64,000 nucleotides of DNA, taken from positions 1,922,001 through 1,986,000 of the forward strand of contig JAETXT010000010.1 in the NCBI GenBank assembly GCA_019188255.1. The letters run 5' to 3'. Made by a program: the position numbers and the translations under genes. The notes under the pieces were generated by a model. That model had not been told where the DNA came from. It searched no databases and saw only the letters and a program-made list of their open reading frames with translations. The DNA comes from Verticillium longisporum. Lineage: Eukaryota; Ascomycota; Sordariomycetes; Glomerellales; Plectosphaerellaceae. Shown here piece after piece: positions 12,478 to 23,500 of this stretch. The first letter of the stretch is position 1. Each line of letters opens with the position of its first letter.

Positions 12478-14050
12478 TCAAGCGACATGAATGTTCTTAC
12501 CCCTGATTTCCCTCTTGTGGAGGAATCGGATAATGAACGCCGTGCCAATGAGACAGACAGAAATCCCAACCATGGTCGAATAACCTTTGGGGTACCTAGG
12601 CGCCTCCACCTGCTGCCAGATGAGCAGAGGAAGCCAAGCCTGCACGACATAGGCCATCTCATTCATGCTCGCCGTCACCAGGGCGCGTTCCTCGTTGTCG
12701 TCCTTGCAAATCTCGTGCGCCCAGGCAAAGGTCAGGCCAATGATGCCGCCCGCAAAGCCGACCAGGAAGAAACTCGCCCACTTCAGGCCGTCGGGGATGC
12801 TCCAGACGGTCAGACTGAGGTTGGCGAAAATGTTGACGACGCCCGAGAAGACAATCGCAGGCCACCTCGCCCCCCTGAAGACGCTGTCGCTCGTCCACGC
12901 GTAGATCAGGGTCGTGACGACGGCAATGGCCGCCGTGATGGTCGGGTACGTGTTGATCTGCGCGACGCTGTACCCTTGCGACTTGAGCCACAGCTGAAAG
13001 GCGGGCTGCGCGGCTGTGCCGCAGCCGTTGTTGAAGAAGATGTACAGGGCGGTGAGCCAGTAGATGTGCCAGCTCGTGAAGATCTTCTTGAACTTCTTCC
13101 TGGTGAAGGGGGCCCTGTTGGCGCGGCCCTCGAGCTGCATGCGCTTCTGCGCCATGGCGATGTTGTCCTTGCTGGAGTTCCCAGCGCGCGTGCTCTCGGG
13201 CAGGTCGGGGAACAGGAAGAAGCCGGCCATGGCGATCGGCAGGGAGATGACCGTGTTGATGATGAAGAGCCACTGCCACCCGTGGTAGCCGTGCACGCCG
13301 TCCAAGTGGTAGACGGCCGCCATGAGGTAGCCGGAGAACATGGTGCCGATGGCGCCGCTGACGTGGAAGATGCAGCTGCGCTTGGCGAGCTCGTCGGAGC
13401 GGTACCAGCTGCCGATGATGTACTGCATGCCCGGGTAGAACGTGGACTCGGCCAGGCCGATGAAGAAGCGGAGGGCGTAGATCTGGTTTGCGTTGGTGCA
13501 CTTGGCCAGGAGGATAGTCAAGACAGACCAGGTCACTTCGCAGGCGGGGATCCACAGGGAAGGGCGGATCTTGGTGAGGAGCAGGTTGCTTTCAAGACCA
13601 GTCAGTACACGTTTCTTGTGGAATACCAGGGGACAGAGCGGCGCAGACATACCTTGGAATCTCACCAAGGACGTATCCCACGGTCCAACAGGTTTGCATG
13701 TAGTTGAGCTCGTTTCCATAAAGGCCCAAGTCTTCCCGCATGCCGGAGACGAAGGCGTTGTTGATATTGATTTGATCAAGGTACTTGATGAAGTAGCCGA
13801 GCGAGGCCATGGTAAGCAACACAGCATCGAGTTTGAAGAGGAACTTGCGCTCTTCAGGCGATTTGTCGAGCGTGTCCCAGACATAGGACTTCCAAGTTTT
13901 CTTGGGCTTCTGCTGGATGATGGATAAATCTCCAGCATCTGTCGGAGAAGGTGTGCCATCGGTCGACACCACAGAAGAGACGGCGACCTTCTGGTCCGAT
14001 GGGACGTCAGCGTCCGAGGACAAACGGTCTTTTCCCACGTCGGCGCTCAT
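12478..14050 (-). CDS. MFS permease, Dal5/anion:cation symporter family
   Basis: On the minus strand the exons are 14050-13653 and 13588-12478, joined across a 64 bp intron (GTATGT...GAAAG). The product is about 502 residues. A hydrophilic cytoplasmic N-terminus of about 75 residues leads into 12 predicted transmembrane helices. Family marks are YIKYLDQININNAFVSGM in helix 1, GYVLGEIPSNLLLTKIRPS at the exon junction, RFFIGLAESTFYPGMQYIIG and YHGWQWLFIINTVISL. These are typical of fungal Dal5/Tna1/Liz1-like carriers of organic anions such as allantoate, nicotinate, pantothenate and sulfonates. The gene is divergent from a TauD-type dioxygenase with a shared promoter, so I infer sulfonate or taurine uptake; the sequence alone does not fix the substrate. 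Confidence 0.9.
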
Positions 14051-14268
14051 GCTGGGCGATCTCGAGCGATACGAAGAAGATAGAGGACGTGGTGAGCCGG
14101 CCAGAAAAGGCCGAGTCTGGCTTCTTCCCTCTTTATTACCACCGTTGAAGATCCTACTACGTTATACAAAAACCTTGCCATGTCGACCGACTTCCGATGG
14201 CGGATCTCTCGCGCATGGTTCACCGAAGCTCACGGCGGAGCGGGCCCGCGCCGACTACCGAATCGACC

Positions 14269-14278
14269 ATGGTATCAT
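14269..14278. promoter_or_regulatory. Candidate CYS3/MetR sulfur-regulator binding site
   Basis: ATGGTATCAT matches the consensus ATGRYRYCAT of the Neurospora CYS3 / Aspergillus MetR bZIP factors at all ten positions. It sits 219 bp upstream of the permease start and about 640 bp upstream of the dioxygenase start. Binding is inferred from the match only. Confidence 0.55.
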
Positions 14279-14516
14279 CAAGCTGTCGTCCAACATCTGC
14301 AGGCCCGGCAAGTCAGATCGGGCACATTCAGCTGTCAAATCGGCGTGCCAGGCAGTTCATTGGATGAACGCCGACACAGTCGCCGCCACGCTACTCCACG
14401 GTTTCTCCGATCCATGATGTTCCGCCGCCCGATGATCTGCGCCAACAAGTGCTTGTAAGTGTATGGCGCGAGCGGCTCTGCGCCAATGACGGCCACGAAC
14501 GACGATGCAGTGAAAG

Positions 14517-14526
14517 AAGGCGCCAT
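14517..14526. promoter_or_regulatory. Second, near-consensus CYS3/MetR-like site
   Basis: AAGGCGCCAT differs from the classical site ATGGCGCCAT at one position. It lies about 390 bp upstream of the dioxygenase start in the same divergent promoter. On its own the match is weak; it gains weight next to the perfect site at 14269. Confidence 0.35.
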
Positions 14527-14916
14527 ACGTGCTGCAAATGGGGCAAGAAAATCTCCCACGCTGATTTATCATCGACTTGCTCTTCTCCGTCTTCAGCGTG
14601 TTGTGCGCCACCGGTCCGGGCCGGTTGTTGGCTCTTTGGCCAATGCCTGATCCTTTGATCGAGCGAACGCCATATGTGGTGCGTATGGGGTCATCGATAA
14701 GGAAGACGTACGAGTCGTGCGGGGGGCGTCGGACGGGGCATCGACGCATGGCGTTCAGCAACGCTCAATCACGAACGTTGCATATGCTAACGAGTATCGA
14801 GGTTCGCTGCTTCATAAAATGTCAGTTAATAAAGACCCACGTGTTGAACATACCCTGGACTGATTCAAGACACAACCCCAGTATCTTTATCTGGTTCCAA
14901 CAACACGCAGTCCACC

Positions 14917-16182
14917 ATGGCCCCATCCGCAATTGACCCATCCATCACTGATACGGCCGAGCCGATCAAGGATACTCTCGGCCTGCCTGGATCAACAGTG
15001 CAGCGTTTGACCAAGGCCAAGATTGACCTGTCGGGCGGCTATCCGTATCGTCCATTGAAGCCACTCTACCTCCAAGACGTGTACAAGATTCGTTCGGAAG
15101 AGTATCCCTACGTCGACGCAGGCGCTCGCGCCGACAAGTCTAAGAAGAATCTCCTCTCCGCCGCCACCAAGGTGACAGACTTGACGACTCACATTGGCAC
15201 CGAGATTGAAGGCATTCAGCTGAAGGACCTGACTAACGTTCAGCGAGATGAGTTGGCACTCTTGATTGCGGAACGTAGTGTGGTCTTCTTCAGGGACCAA
15301 GACATCACTCCCCAGCAACAGAAGGATCTAGGCGAGCACTTTGGCCAGGTAGAAGTTCATGTTGGTCCATCCTGTGCCTCGAGAAGACTCTTCAGACCGA
15401 CTGACCACAATCGTGTAGCCTCAAGTACCCCAGGTCCCGGGCGTAGAGGGCGTGACAGTCATCTGGCCCGACCTGCAGGCTACGGAGTTGCCGGCATCAT
15501 TCCGCAGGCCCGGCGGTGCGTCGAGGTGGCACTCTGACCTGGTCCACGAGCTCCAGCCAGCAGGCATCACGCATCTGCACAACGACACTGTCCCTCCCAC
15601 GGGCGGTGACACGCTCTGGGCCTCGGGCTACAGTGCCTACGAGAAGCTCTCGCCGGGATTCCGTAAGATCATCGATGGCAGGAGGGCAGTATACCGATCC
15701 GCTCATCCTTACCTCGATCGCGACGAGCCGAACGCTGGCCCCAAGCACATCGAGCGCACGCATCCACTGGTGCGAGTGCATCCGGCGACAGGATGGAAGG
15801 CGCTCTGGGTCAACAGAGCCATGACAGATCACATCGTCGGCCTCGACAAGGCCGAGAGCGACGTGATTCTCAACTACCTCTACGATGTGTACGAGAAGAA
15901 CGTCGACATTCAGCTCAGGTTCAAGTGGACGCCGGGCACCAGCGCGCTGTGGGACAACAGGTTGGTTGCACAGCCCTTCCATGGTGCAGTTCGGTCTACT
16001 GACAAGATGATGACAGGATCACGATCCACAATGCCAGCTGGGACTATGCGGGCAAGCACCCGCGTCACGGCACGCGAGTGACCTCGCTGGCTGAGGTGCC
16101 GTACTTTGATGCCAGTGCGCCCACGAGACGCCAGGCTTTGGGGCTGCTGGACGATGAAGAGAAGAAGGAGCTTGGCATCTGA
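14917..16182 (+). CDS. TauD/TfdA-family 2-oxoglutarate Fe(II) dioxygenase
   Basis: Three exons are inferred: 14917-15348, 15419-15960 and 16017-16182, with introns of 70 and 56 bp; the product is 379 residues. The fold is shown by VVFFRDQDITPQQQKDLGEH, then RWHSDL (about 180), which supplies the first His and the Asp of the iron triad. The distal His lies in DNRITIHNAS (about 327), followed by the 2-oxoglutarate-binding Arg in the HGTRV segment. AHPYLDRDEPN and VRVHPATGWKALWVN are typical of fungal TauD relatives. Such enzymes hydroxylate taurine or other alkyl-sulfonates (or alkyl sulfates), releasing sulfite or sulfate. The divergent Dal5-type permease and the CYS3-like sites between them suggest a sulfur-scavenging role. 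Other substrates of the family, such as xanthine or 2,4-D-like compounds, cannot be excluded. Confidence 0.92.
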
Positions 16183-17471
16183 GGCTGTGAGAATGTTCAG
16201 GTCGCGAATGATCCTATCGCGTCGTCCTCCAGCGAGCGCAGCTCATTCCTTTTTTTTTTTTTTTTTTTTTTTAAATTGTTTTCTTCAAGACTTCCACGTC
16301 ACCGCAGTGGAAGGATTACGGCCAACATATGTAGTCCATTGGCAAGAGGGAGGATGCTGCTGACGACGCGTCAGCAAATATGAGGTTTAAGATTCGCGAT
16401 CCGCAAACCAAGATGAGTCCAGAAATGGCACCCGAGCAGCCGAAGAGCCTCCCAAGCTCAAGCCTCCGTGATGTCGCTGGCGAGAGGAGCAAATAAACTC
16501 TCTCTTTGGCTAATTATTCGTCCAAAAATTGATCCAACTGAAGGATGTACATCATACGATGGCTACTTTCTGATCTCCCGTGAGATTGCCTGGGCTTGGC
16601 TTGTGGGCTTATCCCTCCGCTGATGTCCAAAATAGGTCGCCGCTTGTTGTGTTGGCATATCGAGGCATAGTGATCCTGGCTCTGGAGACTCCACTGCCCG
16701 TTCGGATGGCCACTGAAGCCGGCCATCATCCCAGCACCATCAGTGGGCGCAGGCTATCGTGCACAACACAACACAACACAGCACACGGCGAAGAAAACAT
16801 GGGTGGCATGACAGCCTGCCGGATTGCACGACAAGGTCAGCCCTACCGCGGCCAACCAGCCCCAGCCCCAGCTATGGGCCGGAACCTGAGCGGCCGATGC
16901 TGGGCGCCAATGATGATGGAGCGCAGCCGTAAGCAGAAGATGAGAATATGACTGTTATTCTCCTTCTGCAGCCCAGTCACCGCCTCGACCATAGCCAGCA
17001 ATGGTCTAGCGTCTGCCAGCAAATGACCGAAGGCAGCCAATCCTGGGGACAGTTGGCCAGCTAGTTCGACCATTTTGGCAAGGCGTTCACTCCTTCGCGA
17101 GGAGCAGGCAGAGTGATGACTTCTGGGCTATGCTGCTGATGGGTGTGCTATTGATAGCACCTGGCTATGTGCTGTTGTGGAGATGTCCCAACGGCTTGGG
17201 TGAGCCGCGATGTCTGTCGACCCCGAGAGGCTGACTTGAAGGATGCAGATAATTTCACGACGATGCTGAGATGTCGATGTTTTCGAGTATATAGAACAAC
17301 AAGTGTTGGCTACTCATGCGTCTTTCTTTCTTACCTCTCCATCATCAGCATCATCCTCAGCATTCTCAGCGTCATCTTCGAAGCATCCAGCATTTAGCAT
17401 CCAGCATTAGACTCATCATTAGCAGCGGTTTCCTTTCACTCCAACCGATACCAGACCCTCTCTCAAGCACA
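16183..17471. other. Intergenic region with poly-T tract
   Basis: No supported gene. It has a run of 23 T at 16250-16272 just after the dioxygenase, a short CACAA repeat near 16,765-16,785, and an imperfect repeat of CAGCAT/ATCAGCAT units at about 17,340-17,410 in the leader of the cupin gene. Confidence 0.55.
16250..16272. repeat. Homopolymer T(23)
   Basis: An uninterrupted run of 23 T about 70 bases past the dioxygenase stop codon, on the transcribed side. It could be a slippage tract or a reverse-transcribed poly-A trace; no flanking duplication is evident. Confidence 0.9.
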
Positions 17472-18323
17472 ATGCATTCATCAACACTCCTCTCCTCCAT
17501 CCTCCTCAGCGCCGTGGCCTTGGCCGCGCCGTCCGCACCCAGGAGCGATGACTCCTCCATCGACAGCGTGCTGCCGCCCGTCGTCCCCGTCAACACGCGC
17601 GCCGCCGACCCCGAGCTCATCACCAAGCTCATGACGGCCCCAACCCAGCGCCAGCGCGCCAACCTACTCGACCAGCCCGGCGACTTTGTCTTTGGCTTCA
17701 CCGACCTCTCGGTCCCCGGGTCCGAGTCCAAGGGAAAGGGCGGCTTCTCCACCTCCGCAACAGCCCGGACCTTCCCGGCCCTCATCGGCAACGGCGCCGG
17801 CATGACGCTCGGCTTCCTCGGCCCCTGCGGCATGAACACAGCCCACGTGCACCCGCGCGCCACCGAGCTCAACGTCGTCGTCAAAGGCCGCCTCGTGACC
17901 AACTTTGTCATCGAGAACGGCGTCGAGCCCATCGAGAACACAATGTCGCTCTACCAGATGAGCGTGTTCCCCAAGGGCGCAATCCATCAAGAGTACAACC
18001 CTGGTGAGTCCATCCATCCAACCGTCCCCATCTGTCCTACTGAAAAGGTGCTGACCCGTCTCGTCGCAGATTGTGAAGACACCGTCTTCGTCGCCGGCTT
18101 CAACGACCCCGACCCCGGCGTCGAGCAGGTCGCCCGGGCCTTCTTCAGCCTCAACCCCGACGTCGTCTCGGCCACGCTCGGCGGCGTCACGACCCTCGAC
18201 GGCAAGGACATTGCGAGTTTCCGCGAGCACATTCCCGATAATGTCGCCCTCGGCATCGAGGCGTGCCTCAACAAGTGCGGGCTCAAGAGGAACGCCAAGA
18301 GGGATGACTTCTTCCTCAACTAG
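17472..18323 (+). CDS. Secreted germin-like cupin (spherulin type)
   Basis: Exons are 17472-18003 and 18070-18323, with a 66 bp intron (GTGAGT...CGCAG); the product is about 261 residues. A signal peptide (MHSSTLLSSILLSAVALAAP) is followed by a single cupin barrel. The metal-binding motif is visible as NTAHVHPRATELNVVVKG, with His-x-His and Glu, and the second motif as VFPKGAIHQEYNPD with the last His. C-terminal cysteines in EACLNKCG fit spherulin/germin-like proteins. The likely role is extracellular; germin-like cupins include oxalate oxidases, superoxide dismutases and proteins of unknown activity. The ATG at 17472 was preferred over an in-frame upstream start because it opens the signal peptide. 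The intron is a multiple of three and stop-free, so an unspliced message would still be read through. Confidence 0.9.
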   Translation: MHSSTLLSSILLSAVALAAPSAPRSDDSSIDSVLPPVVPVNTRAADPELITKLMTAPTQRQRANLLDQPGDFVFGFTDLSVPGSESKGKGGFSTSATARTFPALIGNGAGMTLGFLGPCGMNTAHVHPRATELNVVVKGRLVTNFVIENGVEPIENTMSLYQMSVFPKGAIHQEYNPGESIHPTVPICPTEKVLTRLVADCEDTVFVAGFNDPDPGVEQVARAFFSLNPDVVSATLGGVTTLDGKDIASFREHIPDNVALGIEACLNKCGLKRNAKRDDFFLN

Positions 18324-18797
18324 AGTTAAACTGGCGCCACCATGCTTTATGAGGGTGTTTCTTTTCAGTCTTTGATACCACATGTGGAAGGGCGGGTGCA
18401 TGGTCTGGCGTTTGATTTCTTCTGGCATGGGCATGGTTCGGAGCATTTTAGAATTCGCATGCATCAGCGCAATAGAGAGTCCTCTTTCTGGTTTATCCCT
18501 CAATCCGCGGTTTGCCTTGGAGAGTGATTCATGCTCCTGATGGCCCTTATTCGGCCTCCTCATCGACGCAATGTGCCTCTTGAAGGTGTTGGAGCAGATG
18601 AAGTACTGGAAGCATCTCAGCAAGAGTTCAGGACGTACATGCGGAGAACACTGTGTTTATGGCCGGTCGTCACATAACACGGCCTGTGATGGATGCCTAA
18701 CAGCACGAGGGTAATCATAACATCGTTATCGTCCCAGGTCAATTCTGCGTACAACCAGGTACATTTAGTTCCTCCTCATTCCAGTCCGTGGAACATC
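18324..18797. other. Convergent 3' intergenic region
   Basis: Space between the 3' ends of the cupin gene (plus) and the phosphate symporter gene (minus). Nothing coding is seen. Confidence 0.5.
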
Positions 18798-20597
18798 TTA
18801 GGATCCAAACTGGGGCGCGTTCAATGCCATGACCGTCAAAAGACCCGATATGAGCCCGGCGCACGGAAGTGTCAGCACCCAGCCTCCAAAGATGAAAGCT
18901 AATTGCCGCCAGTTTACAGCGCCCGAATCCAAGTTCATCAGTGCCACGCCAACAACAGCACCTGTGAGGCACTGGGTGGTCGACACTGGAAGCCCGAGGC
19001 GACTCGCCAGCAACACAGTAATGGCAGCACCAAGCTCCATTGCGTAGCCCCTCGTCGGCGACAGCTGTGTGATCTTGTTGCCGAGCGCCCTGATAATGTG
19101 ATGGCCCATGAACCAAAAACCAGCGCCGAGGAGGAAACCGGCGACAACGAGGATCCAGACAGGAGTGTTGACATCCTCAGTCACTAGACCAGTACGGAAA
19201 ACTTGGTAGGATGCCACCCAGGGGCCGACCGAGTTGGCCACATCATTGGACCCATGTGCAATGGACATCATAATCGCGGAAGCAACCTGGGCGTAGGTCC
19301 AAAGGTGTTCAACGCGGTTATCATACCGCTTCGCCTTGCCGTGGACGTTTGCGAGTTGAGCCGACGCGTGCGTAACACAATCGCGCGTTACCCCCTGGAG
19401 GAAGAAGTATTTGAAAAGCGACCACTGTCGTTGTGGGTGATAGACAGGAAGGTGTGCCGTTGGCGCAAGGAAGCGCTCCTCCGGCTCAGGCGTGAGATGC
19501 TTGCGTCGGATGGGCAGGGTCCCATGGCGCTCAACATCCTCCAGAGACTGGCCATTGCCCGCGAGATTAGGTTGCACACCAGAGCTGCTGCCGGTGGCGG
19601 CCGGCTCGGTCGTAGGACAGATTTGATTGGGACTATCGGTGTCGGTCTTCTTCTTATCAGTACTGGCGAAATCCGATGCAGATGTTCTGCTGCCATCCTG
19701 ATACCGTTGCTTCTCACTGGTGGCCTGGTCGTGGGAACTTTCATAGTAATCAATGACGATTGAATCGCCCTTGCCAGGAAAGTAGAGCGGGGGGTTCTCC
19801 TTCAGCAGCAGAGGCCCCAAAGGGATGTGCCAGGGTCGGATCCGGGGATCTTGCATGACGATTACCCTCTTGAAGTAGGGGATGAAGAATATGTAGCCGA
19901 TGGCCAGGACGCCGAAGAACACCCCGAGTACTATTCCGCAGGCAGTGCCTGCACCAAGGGCTTCGAGACTGGGCGCGCCAGGGGCTTCGACTGTTATGAA
20001 AAGCGCCAAGATGGCGCCGGTGAAAGCGAGATAGAAGGGTATAGCACGCATGGCCTTCTCGAACGAGTTCTGACGCTCGAGGATGAAGAATTTCAAGGTG
20101 CCAAAGAGGATGGCAGCAAAGGCGCCCGAGATCAAAGGGGCGATCCCCCACGAGGCGGGACCTTGCGACACGCTGCCGGCGGCCCAAGCCCCCGACACAC
20201 CGGCTCCCGATGCAATGCCAGCCCCAAACAAGGCGCCAACGATTGTTTGCGTCGTTGACACGGGCATGCCCATCTTGGTGGCGAGGATGAGCCAGCTGGC
20301 CGAGGCCACTTCGGAACATCCCATGACCAACATGAGTACGGCTGGGCTCTCGGCAAAGTGATCGATGTTGATAATGTTATTCTTGATTGTACCCGTGACC
20401 CGCTCTCCCAGGGCCACAGCTCCAATGAACTCTGTGATCATGGAGATGATACCGACTTGGGGCATGGTCAGGGTACGTGCCGCGACTGATGTAGCGTAGG
20501 CGTTGGCGACATCGTTGGCTCCGTTACCGAAAGCACTACCACAGAGGGCTATGGTAGTGATGGCGAGGATCCAGTCATATTGAGGAAACGCGGGCAT
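18798..20597 (-). CDS. PHO89: Sodium/phosphate symporter, Pho89/Pit family
   Basis: This is a single-exon gene of about 599 residues from the ATG at 20597; an in-frame ATG at 20648 would add 17 polar residues. Both inverted repeats of the PHO4/Pit family are present: CGSAFGNGANDVANAYATSV near the N-terminus and MMSIAHGSNDVANSVGPWVA in the C-terminal half. The paired GMPVSTTQTIVGALFG and GLPVSTTQCLTGAVVG segments are also present. Between the halves is a hydrophilic cytoplasmic loop of about 140 residues rich in Ser, Thr and charged residues. The protein should carry inorganic phosphate with sodium across the plasma membrane, as yeast Pho89 and Neurospora PHO-4 do. Expression is probably induced by phosphate starvation; two CACGTT sequences lie about 630 bp upstream. 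Confidence 0.95.
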   Translation of the reverse strand: MPAFPQYDWILAITTIALCGSAFGNGANDVANAYATSVAARTLTMPQVGIISMITEFIGAVALGERVTGTIKNNIINIDHFAESPAVLMLVMGCSEVASASWLILATKMGMPVSTTQTIVGALFGAGIASGAGVSGAWAAGSVSQGPASWGIAPLISGAFAAILFGTLKFFILERQNSFEKAMRAIPFYLAFTGAILALFITVEAPGAPSLEALGAGTACGIVLGVFFGVLAIGYIFFIPYFKRVIVMQDPRIRPWHIPLGPLLLKENPPLYFPGKGDSIVIDYYESSHDQATSEKQRYQDGSRTSASDFASTDKKKTDTDSPNQICPTTEPAATGSSSGVQPNLAGNGQSLEDVERHGTLPIRRKHLTPEPEERFLAPTAHLPVYHPQRQWSLFKYFFLQGVTRDCVTHASAQLANVHGKAKRYDNRVEHLWTYAQVASAIMMSIAHGSNDVANSVGPWVASYQVFRTGLVTEDVNTPVWILVVAGFLLGAGFWFMGHHIIRALGNKITQLSPTRGYAMELGAAITVLLASRLGLPVSTTQCLTGAVVGVALMNLDSGAVNWRQLAFIFGGWVLTLPCAGLISGLLTVMALNAPQFGS

Positions 20598-23500
20598 GAT
20601 GGAGCGCCGACAGACTGATTTCGATTGCGGCGACCGAGTCGATAACAATGCTGGATGAAGAAGGTTGCCGCTGATTGTTGGAGGATGAAGGTACCGACCA
20701 GCACGACAGTGGAACGGAATGTCGCGTGACCACCTTCTTCATTAGGGAAGGAGGGGGAAAGGGCACGAAAGACGATAGTCTTGAAGAAGGCGCAGGGGAG
20801 CGACGGTGTCAGGATAGGGATGCTGGATAGACATGTTGAGCAAGAGGCCTGGTCAAGGTCTTATACCTCGTCGAAGGCAAGAGCTTTTTCGACGGCCTTC
20901 GAATGGTGGAACGCATGGCAAACCCGCCGAGAGCTTCAATGCCGAATCTCCATCGCGACTGCTCTGTCTTGCGTCTCTGGTTGTCACGTCGTCAGTGGAG
21001 ATGGTTTGACGTGGTGGACGTTGAGATGCTGCTTCCTCGCTGGGAAGGCTTGACCTGCCGCGCTGTCTGCCCGAGGAAAGTGGACAAGCTTGACGCACGC
21101 CAAGGGCTCAGTCAAGTTCATCAGGCAGAATGAGCTGTCTCTGTGCGTAGCGTTCGTTGACGAGCCAAGCGATCGTCTCGCTTGGCTACACATTTCGTCT
21201 CGGAGAGCCCAGCCATTCAGAACGTGCAGATGAAACACGTTCTCGGGTCAAGACATCTCATCGGGCCCGGGTCGCCGGAGGTCGTCGGGTCTCTTGCGCC
21301 GTAAGGGTTGCCTGTCGCACCCGGCCCGTGTCTTCGGTGGCCTCGCGTCATTTCGCAGTTCATAGAGCGAGGAGACACCCCCGTATGGCTGTCCACAAGG
21401 TACTTGGATCACGATGACGCTGTTCTGCCTGACTGGCCTTGCGGTCGCGATTGATGGTCGAGTGATGAGGGTTGTGTGTAGGAGTTTGGACGTGGAGCGG
21501 GCAGGAACACACCTGCCAGCAGTCCAAGCCACTACTGGCCACTCGAAGCCACTACCAGCCACTGCTACTGGTATTCCTACCCTGACGTCAGAAGCCGTTC
21601 CACGGCCTAAAAGAGTAGGGACCAGCAGGTCGTGACAAACTTGTACCACCTACCACCTTTCATCCATGAAAATGCTCCCTTCCCTAACCTCACCTTTCCG
21701 CGTGGGCAATCGGTCCTGTATGGCTTGAATGCATATGTTCTCAGCCAGGGCCAAAACCCCCACAACCTGAAAGCTGTATCTCAGGGTCCCATTGAAACGG
21801 CTGCACTCGTGCGGCCACGATACATTCCTAGGTGCTCTTTCTTTATCCTTCAACTGCCATTCTTTGACATGCGTCTTAGAACTCACCATATACCTGTGCC
21901 CTCTTCAACTGAAAGACACTCGCTACGCTTTGTTCTCACGAATAATGGCGTGCGATGGCGGTTCCGGCCATACGTTCAAAGAGCCGACCTTGCTCATGTC
22001 CTGGCGGGCGCATCCAGCTCCTCATCCGGCCGTGGAGTGGATCAACATGCCATGGGAAAGTTTTCGGTCTTTTAATATCAGCCCCAGCGCTCCGATGCAA
22101 CAGTCTCCAATGGAACAGTCGTGTACATCTGCCGGCCGAATCTGCAATTCTGAATCATCGTCACGTGAGAATAAAGTGGCGTCAAAGTTGACAAGGTTCT
22201 CCAGGAAAGGGCCGCGCATCTCGCTCATTGCTGTGCGACAAATAATGTCGCGATAAGAAGAGGCTTTCCACCTATCGTCGAACTACTGATTGTAGCAAAT
22301 TGCTTCCAGCTCTGAAATGACCACAGACCTTGCTGCCGACTTCCCAAATTCTCTCGCTAGCTGGCATGGTTGCTAGGGCTAGATCGTCCGATGTCTTGCA
22401 GCACCTGGCGCGGGTCGAGATCAGTCTGTCGAACCTGTTCGGCCCGGCCTGGTAAGGGGAGAAAAACACGACAGCGCTCTTGTCGATCAGCACCTGTCAG
22501 GGCTATGAGATGGTGTTCTAGAGCCTCAACAGACTCCCGCGCTGGATTGGGGAGGCAATAACGCAAAGTGCCAGCTTACTGTACCTAGTAGAAAAGCCAG
22601 GTAGCGGGGCGCTCCCGCGCAGTGTGCCAAGATTAGTCGGGGGCTTCCTCGCTGTGGCCGGGTACCTTTTAAGATAATGTCGGTTAAGAGCTAGGGTTTA
22701 GCCATCAACGCCGTTCGCTGCGCCGTCGCCACCCACAAGCCCCTGCAGGCAGGTCTGCAGCAGGTAATCGACCCCTGACGCCACCCAACTCTCTCGACTG
22801 CTGTCCCTGACGACGAGCTGTCTGCCCTGGTCATTCTATACCATGCATTGACTGGCAGGTAGGAGAGGAGGAGCTGTCAGGCTTTTTCTGCCTTTGCAAG
22901 GCGAATGAACATAATAGCCCAGAGCGGCAGCATGCGACATCTACCCACATGCGATAGCATGAAGTAGCCAGACACATCGCTTCCATCAGTGCATCTTGCA
23001 TCTTACTGCTGAAAGGAAAGAACAAAAAAACACACACAAGCATTCTGGAAAACCCATTCGATCGGTGCAACCCTTCAGGCGGCCCATGTCGTGATACGAG
23101 ATGCCCCTGAGCAGCTCGATGGCTCTTTGCTAGTGCTGCAGATATGGCAACGGACTCGAGCAGCCACATGGCGCAAAAACCAAACGAGGAAAGCGGGACA
23201 CACCAGACGGGGTCCAGGCCGAGGTCCCGACTAATCAGAGCGCTCCTGGTGGGGGCTCTTGGGCCTTTCGGTACAATTGCACGAGTCGTCCCCTGTCAAT
23301 CCCCCGTTTCCCCCTGTTTGGAGAGCATGGGGCACCATTGGGAGGGAAGGATCACTCGAGGGCCAATTGGTTGTCCTCGGCCCATGCTGCTTGAGGTGCA
23401 GGTGCAGGTGCAGGAACCACACCCACACCAGCACCAGGCAAGTTCCATGGCTCCTGCGCCCAGCAGCAGCATGAGCTTCTTCCGCCTCTCCTTCCCAGTC

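Larger units (their letters stand above)
14051..14916. promoter_or_regulatory. Shared divergent promoter of the permease and the dioxygenase
   Basis: This 866 bp lies between the two divergent starts at 14050 and 14917. Small frames inside it show no domain. It contains one perfect and at least one near match to the sulfur-regulator site described separately, which supports co-regulation of both genes. Confidence 0.7.

Noticed and set aside
12418..13707. Plus-strand frame of 429 codons opposite the permease
   Set aside because: It is the antisense shadow of the Dal5-family permease, whose protein sequence is clearly conserved and membrane-like; the shadow is rich in Asp, Glu, Gly and Arg with no domain.
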